Source of the DNA: Neisseria subflava
GTDB taxonomy: Bacteria; Pseudomonadota; Gammaproteobacteria; Burkholderiales; Neisseriaceae
DNA length: 64,000 nucleotides
Assembly: GCF_005221305.1 (NCBI RefSeq)
Contig: NZ_CP039887.1
Span: 1,860,001 to 1,924,000, forward strand
Reading direction: 5' to 3'
Part shown: piece by piece, positions 54,636 through 61,982 of the stretch
Position numbering within the stretch: position 1 is the first letter of the stretch
Layout: every line of letters starts with the position of its first letter
Position numbers and translations under genes: made by a program
Notes under the pieces: model-generated
Told to the model about the DNA's origin: nothing
What the model saw: the letters and a program-made list of their open reading frames with translations, nothing else
Database searches by the model: none

Positions 54636-55862
54636 TTACGGCTCGTCTGAATCAAACAGGCCTCGGCACGCATACAGCAGCCCTCCCGCCAATACGGCCA
54701 GACCCACCGCCGCCCAATACGCATCGGCATAGCCGACCGCCTTTGCCAGCCGCAGGGCGGCGAAACCGGCCGCGTAACTGCCGAGCAGAACCACGGAGAA
54801 TTGCAGGCTGCTGTCGAGTGCGGCGGTGGCGCGGTCGGATTTGTCCATTACCAACGCCAGTATTACCGGCAGCAGCAGCGTGTAGCTCAGGCTCAGGGTG
54901 ATGATTTGCGCGGGCGGCAGCCAAGGATGGACGCGGGCGAGCGCGTCGATGGCGGTCATGGACGCCAACAGCGGCAGTTGCAGCGCGTAGAGCAGGAACA
55001 CGAGTTTGCGGCGCGGATAATTGCGCGAAAACCAGCCCGATAGCGGCGTAACAATCAGGCAGGCAACGGGAATACCCACCGCCAGAATCCCGCCCGTCTG
55101 CTTCGGGGTGAAGCCCGAATCCGCCAGCTTGGGCACAAAAGTCGCCGCCGCAAACGCATACGGTGCGGCAACGGCAAACAGCAAAACCAGCCACCGCCAG
55201 CCCGTTTCAGGCTGTCGCCAAAAGGAGACCAGCCGCGCCGCCAACGCCGTCAAACCGCCTTGCGCCGTCGGGCTGTCCGGCTCGCGGTAGCACAAGAGTT
55301 GCAGTAGCATCAGCAGGGTGAACGCCAGCATAAAGCCCGCCGCCGCCGTCTGCCCGTATTCCTGATACAGCCACAACACCAGCGCGCCGCCTATCATCTT
55401 GCCGCCGCGCGCCGCCATCGTTTGAATCACGCCGCCGAAACCGCGTTCGCGGTGCGGCAGAACGATACACGACAAGCCCAGCATCGCGCAGCCGTACACC
55501 GCCGACATTGCCGAGAGCAAAACGCAGCAGGCCAGAAGCAGCAGGAAATTCCGTGTCATGTCGGTGCAGGCCATCAGCCCGAACACCGCCGAAAGCCCCA
55601 GCGTCGCCGCCAGCAGCCAGCCGCGAAACCGCCCGAACCGCCCCGCCGGCCGCCGCTCCATCAGCGCGGCAAACAACACCTTCGCCGCTTCGATACCGCC
55701 GATTAAATGTATCCAGCTCAGTTGGTTCAGGCTGTAACCGTGGTTCTTCAAAATAGTGACCAGCGCGACCAGATAAAAACCGGTCAGCGTGAATTTGTAG
55801 GTGCTGCCGCCGATAAGCAGCAGCCAGTCGCGCAGGGCGGGGGAAGCGGGGGTTTGCGGCAT
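54636..55862 (-). CDS. MFS transporter, probable siderophore permease (RhtX/FptX-like)
   Basis: The 408 residues (from MPQTPASPALRDWLLL) have about 12 membrane helices and a central charged loop (RGFGGVIQTMAARGGKMIGG). Single-protein MFS permeases of the RhtX/FptX type take ferric siderophores across the inner membrane. The position downstream of a TonB-dependent receptor gene supports that, but the family call is by layout and look, not a clear motif. AAGGAAAACCAACCC precedes the ATG; the frame opens 21 codons earlier. GC-rich. Confidence 0.7.
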   Translation of the reverse strand: MPQTPASPALRDWLLLIGGSTYKFTLTGFYLVALVTILKNHGYSLNQLSWIHLIGGIEAAKVLFAALMERRPAGRFGRFRGWLLAATLGLSAVFGLMACTDMTRNFLLLLACCVLLSAMSAVYGCAMLGLSCIVLPHRERGFGGVIQTMAARGGKMIGGALVLWLYQEYGQTAAAGFMLAFTLLMLLQLLCYREPDSPTAQGGLTALAARLVSFWRQPETGWRWLVLLFAVAAPYAFAAATFVPKLADSGFTPKQTGGILAVGIPVACLIVTPLSGWFSRNYPRRKLVFLLYALQLPLLASMTAIDALARVHPWLPPAQIITLSLSYTLLLPVILALVMDKSDRATAALDSSLQFSVVLLGSYAAGFAALRLAKAVGYADAYWAAVGLAVLAGGLLYACRGLFDSDEP

Positions 55863-55897
55863 GGGTTGGTTTTCCTTGGGGCGGAGCGTGTGAAGGT

Positions 55898-55990
55898 AAA
55901 GGCCGTCTGAAAATAAAAAAATCAAGCGTGTGCAGCCGATTTGCGGCCGAAAACCGCTATCGGTGTTTGCAGTCTTTTCAGACGGCCTTT
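55898..55990 (-). terminator. distant uptake-sequence pair between the unknown gene and the MFS gene
   Basis: AAAGGCCGTCTGAAAA (55898-55913) and TTTTCAGACGGCCTTT (55975-55990) face each other over about 61 bases. The second arm contains the stop codon of the unknown gene. Confidence 0.5.
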
Positions 55991-56376
55991 AACGCTTCTT
56001 CCGCCCGCAGCAGGGCGGTTTGCTCGTCGGCTTCGACGATATAGTTCACGCCCAGCGCGGGGGCGAGTTTGGACGATTGTTCGCGGAAGAATTGCAGTTG
56101 CGCCGCATCGGGTTCGATGAGGAGCATGGCGGCGCAGCGGTCGGCGAGTTGCGGCCGGTGTGCCTTTATCCATTCGATGTAGGTTTTGCGATCGGCAATG
56201 CGCTGTTCGTCGCTCACCTGCCGCCGCATCGGGGTGCAGACGGTGGCGAAGCGGCGGTTTTGGTCTAACAGGGTTTCGAATTCTGCCAGCCAGTCGGAAA
56301 AGTCGGCGACGTGGGTTAGGTCGGTCAGGTAGATGGTGCCTTCGGGCAGGGTTTTGGCGGGGGTGAAGTAGATCAT
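55978..56376 (-). CDS. conserved protein of unknown function in the siderophore locus
   Basis: The 132-residue soluble protein (MIYFTPAKTLPEGTIYLTDL) has no signal peptide and no motif I can name. It is helix-rich and acidic, with two Cys. Its TGA stop is part of an uptake sequence (EALKAV, then TGA inside GCCGTCTGAA), so the sequence ends exactly where the DUS begins. AAGGAACCCC precedes the ATG. Its place between receptor and permease genes suggests a role in siderophore handling. Function not known. Confidence 0.75.
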   Translation of the reverse strand: MIYFTPAKTLPEGTIYLTDLTHVADFSDWLAEFETLLDQNRRFATVCTPMRRQVSDEQRIADRKTYIEWIKAHRPQLADRCAAMLLIEPDAAQLQFFREQSSKLAPALGVNYIVEADEQTALLRAEEALKAV

Positions 56377-56552
56377 GGGGTTCCTTTGGGTGTTTTTGGG
56401 GAGCAGGCGCAGGTTAGATATTGATGATTAGACTTCTTGTGCCGTCATTAGCTAACGCAAGTCCGCTTCGCTACCCCCGTGCAGGCAGGAATCCAAATCT
56501 ATCCGTATAGAAACTTATCGGATAAAGAAGTACCTTCGAGGCTTCATTCTGG

Positions 56553-56572
56553 ATTCCCGCCTGCGCGGGAAT
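56553..56572. repeat. dRS3-type neisserial repeat
   Basis: ATTCCCGCCTGCGCGGGAAT fits the dRS3 pattern ATTCCC-8-GGGAAT, a target for filamentous phage and a recombination site in Neisseria. A related partial copy (GCAGGCAGGAATCC) starts at about 56482. Confidence 0.8.
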
Positions 56573-56625
56573 GACGATAATCGGTTGTTACGGCCGTTTC
56601 AGACGACCTTCGTTATTCCAGTAAC

Positions 56626-56655
56626 CGTAGGTAGGGCATTGATGCCCGACCTACG
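56626..56655 (-). repeat. inverted repeat, possible terminator
   Basis: CGTAGGTAGGGCAT and ATGCCCGACCTACG pair around TTG-type loop bases with one mismatch. It lies 36 bases past the receptor stop codon and may end that transcript. Confidence 0.6.
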
Positions 56656-56690
56656 ATAGTTTCAGACGGCTTCCATTATTTCAGCCCCGC

Positions 56691-58736
56691 CTAAAACTTC
56701 CATTCCGCGCTCACGCCTACGCTTCTGGGGCGTTGGTAGAGCGCGTCTTGGCGGTCGGCGCCGGAAATGAATATGGGTCGGCGGCGGTTGAACACGTTGT
56801 CGGCGTAGAGCGAGACACGGCCTTGTTTGAAGTTGTAGGCGGTGTAGAGGTTGACTTGGTTGTATGCGCCGATTTTGCCCGATTCGGCATTGTTGGCGGC
56901 GGAGTAGTAGCCGCCGTAGAAGCGCACGTCGCCGCCGGCTTCCCAGCCTTTGTCGTTCAGGTATTTCACGCCGATGTTGGCGGTGTATTTGGGCGCGCGG
57001 CCGAGTTTGTTGCCTTCGATGCCAGTGTTGGGATAGCTTTTAATTTTGGTGTTGAGCAGCCCCAGTCCGGTGGTGAGTTTCAGGCTGTCGGTCGCCTGCC
57101 AGTCGGCGGCGAGTTCTGCACCGTAGGTGTGGACTCTTTTGGCGTTGCGGATGACGACGGAGTTGATGTCGAGATTGAAGGGAAGCTGCATGTCGCGGTA
57201 GTGGTTCAGGAACAGGTTGCCGGAGAGTTGCAGGCGGCGGTCTGCGCTGCGCCAGCGGGTGTACCACTCGTAGTTGTTCACATATTCGGGTTCATAAGTG
57301 TAGGTTACGACGAGGCGGCCGAAGGTGATGCCCGCGCCGCCCGGGTTGTAGCCGCGCGCGGCTTTGATGCCGCTGACCCATTGGTCGGTGGGTTTGAAGG
57401 CGATGTCGATTTTGGGCAGGAACACGGTCTGGCCTTTGTCTAAATCAAGGTGCAGTGCGCCGCTGCCGCCGCTTCGTTTGTGCGTTTCTTTTTCAATGCG
57501 GGCGGCGGCTGTGATGTCCCATTTTTCGCCGGGGCTGTATGTGGTTTCGGCAAACAGGGCGCGCACGCTGTTGCGGTCGTCAAAGGTGTTGCGGCCGCCG
57601 ACGCTGCGGATATCCACCCATTCGTCTTGTTTGCTGCGGAAGTAGTGCAGTCCGGCAAGGCCTTTCAGACGGCCTTTGTTTGAAAAATGCAATACCGGCT
57701 CCCATTGCAGTTCGCGGCCTTTGAGTTCGGCGGGCACGCCTTGCGGGCTGACGGTCATCGGCAGGTGCAGCCGCTCGTTGTGGTAGCGGCCGTAAACCAG
57801 TTTGTTTTCCAGTTTCAGATAGTCGTTAAGCTGCCACGATACGTCCCAGATGCCTGATGTCGAGCCGGTTACGAACACGGGCTTTTCTTTTAAAAAACGG
57901 CGGCTGGCGGTGTTGCCCATGATTTCGTTTTGCGGTGCGCGCGAACGGATGTGGTTCAGCGTCAGGCGGCTGTAAAAATCGGGATGGTTTTCGGGCGTGA
58001 GCAGGAGTTTGAAGCGCACGTTGGTGTTTTCCACGCGTCGCGGGTTGCCGGTCGGTTCGTAGGACACGAACGGTTCGTAGCTTTCGCGTTGCTGCCGCTC
58101 CGCACTCAAGCGGAAGGCAAGGTTGTTTTTCACAATCGGGCCGGACACTACGCCGGCGATGTTGCGTGTTTTTTGGTTGCCTAAACCCAAGCGCAGCGCG
58201 CCTTCCCATTCGTCGGTCGGATCTTTGGAACGCATCACCACCGCGCCCGCTACCGCGTTCTGCCCGCGCACATGGCTTTGCGGCCCGCGCAAGACTTCCA
58301 CCTGCTGCATGTCCCACAGCGACTGCGTGCCGAAGGCGTATTCGTTGTAAGTGGCGGAGCGGCCGTCTATAGAGAGGTTCAGGCGCGGCCGCGTGCCCGC
58401 GAAAAACGCCACCGCGCCGGTGGCGGGGCCGGAGCCGTCCACGCCGCGCACGGTCGGCAAATCGTTGCCGCTGCCCAAGTCCACCGTGTTCACAGTCTGT
58501 TTGAGCAGATCAGTCGCAGAAAGATTGTGGCCGCTGCGGTCGATGTTCGGCGTGGTGAAAACGCGGTTGGACGTGGCGGTTTCAAAGCCGCTGCGGTTGG
58601 TGCGTTCGCCGGTGACGACGACTTCTTCCAACTGCACTTGTTCCGCGTTTTGCGCCGCATCGGCGGCATAAATCCATTCGGAGGCGAAAGCGGCGGCAAG
58701 CAGCAGCGGCAGGCGGCGGAGGGTGGGTTTCTGCAT
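56691..58736 (-). CDS. TonB-dependent outer-membrane receptor (siderophore/iron type)
   Basis: The protein imports an iron complex across the outer membrane with TonB energy. The 681 residues have a signal peptide (LPLLLAAAFASEWIYA), a TonB box EEVVVTG (37-43), the plug with VEVLRGPQSHVRGQNAVAGAV and a 22-strand barrel ending in EWKF with terminal Phe. Good ribosome site AAGGATAAGGAA. The ligand cannot be told; the neighbouring MFS gene argues for a siderophore rather than heme or transferrin. An in-frame uptake sequence encodes GRLK near 57663. GC-rich relative to the 36-49 kb region. Confidence 0.92.
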   Translation of the reverse strand: MQKPTLRRLPLLLAAAFASEWIYAADAAQNAEQVQLEEVVVTGERTNRSGFETATSNRVFTTPNIDRSGHNLSATDLLKQTVNTVDLGSGNDLPTVRGVDGSGPATGAVAFFAGTRPRLNLSIDGRSATYNEYAFGTQSLWDMQQVEVLRGPQSHVRGQNAVAGAVVMRSKDPTDEWEGALRLGLGNQKTRNIAGVVSGPIVKNNLAFRLSAERQQRESYEPFVSYEPTGNPRRVENTNVRFKLLLTPENHPDFYSRLTLNHIRSRAPQNEIMGNTASRRFLKEKPVFVTGSTSGIWDVSWQLNDYLKLENKLVYGRYHNERLHLPMTVSPQGVPAELKGRELQWEPVLHFSNKGRLKGLAGLHYFRSKQDEWVDIRSVGGRNTFDDRNSVRALFAETTYSPGEKWDITAAARIEKETHKRSGGSGALHLDLDKGQTVFLPKIDIAFKPTDQWVSGIKAARGYNPGGAGITFGRLVVTYTYEPEYVNNYEWYTRWRSADRRLQLSGNLFLNHYRDMQLPFNLDINSVVIRNAKRVHTYGAELAADWQATDSLKLTTGLGLLNTKIKSYPNTGIEGNKLGRAPKYTANIGVKYLNDKGWEAGGDVRFYGGYYSAANNAESGKIGAYNQVNLYTAYNFKQGRVSLYADNVFNRRRPIFISGADRQDALYQRPRSVGVSAEWKF

Positions 58737-59140
58737 TTCCTTATCCTTTCAGACGGCATACACCGGGGCGGATTGAACATCAGGCAATCCAACCGATCCG
58801 GCAGTATGCAAATATTTGTTGTTTACACATTTACATAAAACAAACTATTAATGTAAAGTATAAGAAACAAAAAACAGGAATGCAAGTATTTATCATTCAC
58901 TTTACATCCCCCCTTTTTATAGTGAACCATCTAAAAAACAATTCCCTCTCCCGTTCGGCGGGAGAAGGTTGGGGGAGGGCGATTCTGCGGCCTTTATGAA
59001 TTTGGCTTGCTAAGCATCCGACAGCCCCCTGTCCGCAGGGCGGAGCGGCAGGATAAGGAAAGAGGTAGTCTGAAACGCCGCCGTATTGCCATTGTCGTCG
59101 TGGGGAAATATGATGAGTATCCGACTTGCGGATAACTTTA
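58737..59140. other. divergent control region of the receptor and TetR genes
   Basis: The receptor side is AT-rich with TTTACA repeats and the operator-like palindrome at 58830-58857. The middle has a REP-like hairpin (CTCTCCCG and CGGGAGAAG around 58947-58967) within a G/C-rich block. A degenerate uptake sequence GTAGTCTGAAAC lies near 59065. No gene is seen. Confidence 0.6.
58830..58857. promoter_or_regulatory. candidate TetR operator
   Basis: TTTACAT and ATGTAAA are separated by 14 AT-rich bases, with a further TTTACA to the left. It lies about 95 bases before the receptor start and would suit the divergent TetR regulator. Confidence 0.45.
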
Positions 59141-59809
59141 ATGAAAACCCTTTATGAACAAAATCAAAACCTTCCTACCGTCATGACCGCCAGCAAACAA
59201 CAAACCATCACCGACACCGCCCGCCGCCTGTTCCGCGAACACGGCTTTTCCGCCGTATCCGTAGGCGGAATCTGTGCCGAGGCCGCCGTCAGCCGCGTTA
59301 CCTTTTACAAATATTACAGCGGCAAAAACGCGCTCTTGCAGGAAATCGTTACCGAACAGAAAAACCGCGTCCGTGCCGAATTTGAGGCGCTGCTTGCACG
59401 GCAATGCAACCTGCGCGAAGCCGCCGAAGCCGTGTTTGTCCTACAAAAACAATCGTTTGAAGAACTCTATTCCGCCGCCTTCCTGCGTGACATCGAAGAA
59501 AACACCGATTTGGAGCTGGAGCGGTTTTTCCATGAGTTGAACGAAGAAAAATACGCCTTTATGCGCAGCTTCTTCCACACTCTGCAACAACGCCGCCTGA
59601 TTCAGCCCGATTTGCCGGTGGAACTCATCGACCTGTTCATCCGTCAGGCGGATATATTGATGCGCCATCCGCAACTGGCCGCGCTTTATGCCGCTGCGCC
59701 GCAAAAACTGCCGCAGGACGTATTAGGATTACTGCTGCACGGTTTGGCAGGGGAGGAAGGTACGGGTGAGGAGATTGATTTTTTGGGGAAGATGAAAGGG
59801 ATTTGCTGA
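59141..59809 (+). CDS. TetR/AcrR-family transcriptional regulator
   Basis: The 222 residues (from MKTLYEQN) have the TetR helix-turn-helix: TITDTARRLFREHGFSAVSV, then ICAEAAVSRVTFYKYYSGKNALL. The C-terminal ligand domain is typical in length. An ATG at 59183 (MTASKQQ) lies closer to the HTH and could be the real start; the frame also opens at 59126. It is divergent from the receptor gene and probably represses it, responding to a small molecule. That is inference. Confidence 0.88.
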   Translation: MKTLYEQNQNLPTVMTASKQQTITDTARRLFREHGFSAVSVGGICAEAAVSRVTFYKYYSGKNALLQEIVTEQKNRVRAEFEALLARQCNLREAAEAVFVLQKQSFEELYSAAFLRDIEENTDLELERFFHELNEEKYAFMRSFFHTLQQRRLIQPDLPVELIDLFIRQADILMRHPQLAALYAAAPQKLPQDVLGLLLHGLAGEEGTGEEIDFLGKMKGIC

Positions 59810-59818
59810 ATTTCTCAT

Positions 59819-59863
59819 AAAACGTCGTCTGAAAACGAATTGTCGATTTTCAGACGACGTTTT
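59819..59863 (+). terminator. hairpin after the TetR gene, variant uptake arms
   Basis: AAACGTCGTCTGAAAA and TTTTCAGACGACGTTTT form a perfect stem. The core reads TCGTCTGAA instead of GCCGTCTGAA. Confidence 0.85.
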
Positions 59864-59867
59864 AATC

Positions 59868-60525
59868 CTGTCTGAACTGCTGGAACTGATTAACCACCAA
59901 CTGACCGAAAAAGGCCTAAAAGTAGAGAAAGCATCCGCCGCCGTCATTGACGCCACCATTATTCAGACTGCCGGCAGCAAACAGCGTCAGGCCATAGAAG
60001 TCGATGAAGAAGGACAAGTCAGCGGCCAAACCACACCGAGTAAGGACAAAGATGCCCGTTGGACAAAGAAAAACGGTTTATACAGACTCGGTTACAAACA
60101 ACATACCCGCACCGATGCGGAAGACTATATCGAGAAACTGCACATCACCCTCGCCAATACCCATGAGTGCAAACACCTGTCGCCTTTGTTGGAAGGACTA
60201 TCCAAAGGTACGACCGTCTATGCCGACAAAGGCTATGACAGTGCGGAAAACCGACAACATCTGAAAGAATACCAGTTGCTGGACGGCATTATGCAAAGCC
60301 CACCGCAACCGTCCGCTGACGGAAGCACAAACCAAACGTAACCGCTATTTGTCGAAAACCCGTTATGTGGTCGAACAGAGCTTCGGTACGCTGCACCGTA
60401 AATTCCGCTATGCGCGGGCAGCCTATTTCGGGCTGATTAAAGTGAGTGCGCAAAGCCATCTGAAGGCAATGTGTTTAAACCTGTTGAAAGCGGCTAACAG
60501 GCTAAGTGCGCCTGTTAGCGCCTAA
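59868..60525 (+). pseudogene. IS1106-like transposase remnant
   Basis: The frame lacks about the first 117 codons. It has CAA at both positions where the first copy has TAA. A two-base deletion at about 60293 (ATGCAAAGCC against ATGCGCAAAGCC) shifts the frame before the last third. The C-terminal part then matches the first copy to the family stop at 60523-60525. Confidence 0.88.
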
Positions 60526-60673
60526 AAGGCGGCTCGGATGCCTGATTAATCAGGTATACAAGGATAATTAAGGGGGTATTTGAGTAGAATCAGTGGATAT
60601 TTGAAACAAAAACAGCCGAAAACCTGTGTTTGGATTTCGGCTGTTGGAGGAAAGGCTTTTTTGCAAAGGTCTC
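59868..60673 (+). mobile_element. truncated IS1106-like copy
   Basis: The left half is missing: similarity to the copy at 4.8 kb starts at codon level with SELLELIN. The right end is intact, with the hairpin 60611-60644 and the terminal TTTTGCAAAGGTCTC at 60659-60673. Same orientation as the first copy. Confidence 0.85.
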
Positions 60674-60683
60674 AGGCTGTTAA

Positions 60684-60727
60684 AAAGGCCGTCTGAAACC
60701 CAAAATCAGGTTTCAGACGGCCTTTAT
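60684..60727 (-). terminator. uptake-sequence hairpin after ispA
   Basis: AAAGGCCGTCTGAAACC and GGTTTCAGACGGCCTTT with an eight-base loop. Confidence 0.88.
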
Positions 60728-60739
60728 TTATTTTCAGGT

Positions 60740-61636
60740 TTAGTTTTTCCGTGCGGTAACAAACTCGGCCAGTTGGCGCAGGCGCAGGGCTTTGTCGCCG
60801 AATGGCTCGATCAGGGCAACGGCTTCTGCAATCAGCGTTTCTGCGTAAGTACGCGCGGTCTGCAGGCCCATCAGTTTGACGTAGGTCGGTTTGTCGTTGT
60901 CCGAGTCTTTGCCGGCGGTTTTGCCCAAGGTGGCGGTATCGGCTTCGCAGTCCAATACATCGTCGATCACTTGGAAAGCCAGGCCCAATTTGGCGGCGTA
61001 GTGGTCTAAGGTTTGGATTTGAGCCGGTGTTAAGTCCGGGCAGGAAAGTGCACCTAAGGCTACGGCCGCGCGGATGAGTGCGCCGGTTTTGAGGCTGTGC
61101 ATCTGTTCCAATTCGGCCTGATTCATGGCTTTGCCGACATTGGCAAGGTCGATGGCTTGTCCGCCCGCCATGCCGAGGCTGCCGGATGCTTGGGCCAGCG
61201 TGGACAACATGGCAAGCTGACGTTCGGCAGGCAGGCCTGTCGGACGGCTCAGTACATCAAAGGCTTGGGTTTGCAGTGCATCGCCGACCAAAAGGGCGGT
61301 TGCTTCATCGTATTGCACATGGCAGGTCGGTTTGCCGCGGCGCAGGCTGTCGTTGTCCATCGCCGGCATATCGTCGTGAACCAGCGAATAGACGTGCACC
61401 ATTTCGATGGCCGCCATCGCCTGCTCGACGGCGTTTTGGTTTGCTTCGCCCAATTCAGACGCAGCAAGCACCAAGAGCGGGCGCAGCCGTTTGCCGCCGC
61501 CGAGGGTAACGTAACGCATGGCTTCGTGCAGCGTGTGCGGCACTTGGCTTTCAGACGGCAAAAAATGTGCCAGCAGCAATTCAGTTTGTGCTTGGGCTTT
61601 TTGCTGCCATGTTTTGAGTTCATTCGCCGGGTTCAA
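60740..61636 (-). CDS. ispA: farnesyl diphosphate synthase (polyprenyl synthetase), TTG start
   Basis: IspA condenses IPP with DMAPP and GPP to farnesyl-PP for quinones and undecaprenyl-PP. The 298 residues have GGGKRLRPLLVLAA, the first Asp-rich motif DDMPAMD and the second DDVLD (FQVIDDVLDCEADT). The start is TTG at 61636: AAGGAG lies seven bases upstream, and no ATG occurs in frame before the first helix. It overlaps the end of xseB by 17 bases, so the two are translationally coupled. Confidence 0.94.
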   Translation of the reverse strand: MNPANELKTWQQKAQAQTELLLAHFLPSESQVPHTLHEAMRYVTLGGGKRLRPLLVLAASELGEANQNAVEQAMAAIEMVHVYSLVHDDMPAMDNDSLRRGKPTCHVQYDEATALLVGDALQTQAFDVLSRPTGLPAERQLAMLSTLAQASGSLGMAGGQAIDLANVGKAMNQAELEQMHSLKTGALIRAAVALGALSCPDLTPAQIQTLDHYAAKLGLAFQVIDDVLDCEADTATLGKTAGKDSDNDKPTYVKLMGLQTARTYAETLIAEAVALIEPFGDKALRLRQLAEFVTARKN

Positions 61637-61847
61637 GGTTCAACTCCTTCAGTTCGCCAGCATCCAATACTTGCAGTTTCTGCTCGACTTCCGCTAATTT
61701 GGTTTGGCAGTATCTGACCAATTCGTTGCCTTCCTGATAGGCGGCCAAAGCGTCTTCCAGCGGCATTTCGCTGCTTTGCATGGCCTGGGTCAGGGTTTCG
61801 AGGCGGGATAAGGCTTCTTCAAAGGATTGGGGGGCGTTTTTTTTCAT
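61620..61847 (-). CDS. xseB: exodeoxyribonuclease VII small subunit
   Basis: XseB is the small subunit of ExoVII, which degrades single-stranded DNA. The 75 residues have SFEEALSRLETLTQAMQSSE and LEDALAAYQEGNELV, the family signature. The start ATG is followed by eight A and then, two bases on, six C (MKKNAPQS). The ispA ribosome site lies inside its last codons. xseA is not in the window. Confidence 0.94.
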   Translation of the reverse strand: MKKNAPQSFEEALSRLETLTQAMQSSEMPLEDALAAYQEGNELVRYCQTKLAEVEQKLQVLDAGELKELNLEPGE

Positions 61848-61897
61848 GGTTTGAAATGATGGGCAGAAAAGGGGAATTGTAGCATTTTTAGATGATT

Positions 61898-61964
61898 AAG
61901 GCCGTCTGAACAGGGATGAAAACGAAATCAAAGATTTCTGTTTCTTTGTTCAGACGGCCTTTTT
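61898..61964 (-). terminator. uptake-sequence pair with inner stem after the RNase gene
   Basis: AAGGCCGTCTGAACA and TGTTCAGACGGCCTT enclose an inner stem GAAATC-AAA-GATTTC. It is followed by T6 on the plus strand, and lies 19 bases past the RNase gene stop. Confidence 0.8.
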
Positions 61965-61982
61965 TCAAACGGAATAACGTTA

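Larger units (their letters stand above)
56377..56690. other. repeat-rich intergenic region downstream of the receptor gene
   Basis: This 314 bp gap holds a dRS3-type repeat (56553-56572), an inverted repeat (56626-56655) and uptake-like sequences in the variant forms TTCAGACGACCT (near 56598) and TTCAGACGGCTT (near 56660). It looks like a neisserial mosaic of intergenic repeats. No gene is seen. Confidence 0.6.

Noticed and set aside
58915..58930. TATAGTGAACC as a Correia element end
   Set aside because: Only the first eight bases match and there is no partner repeat.
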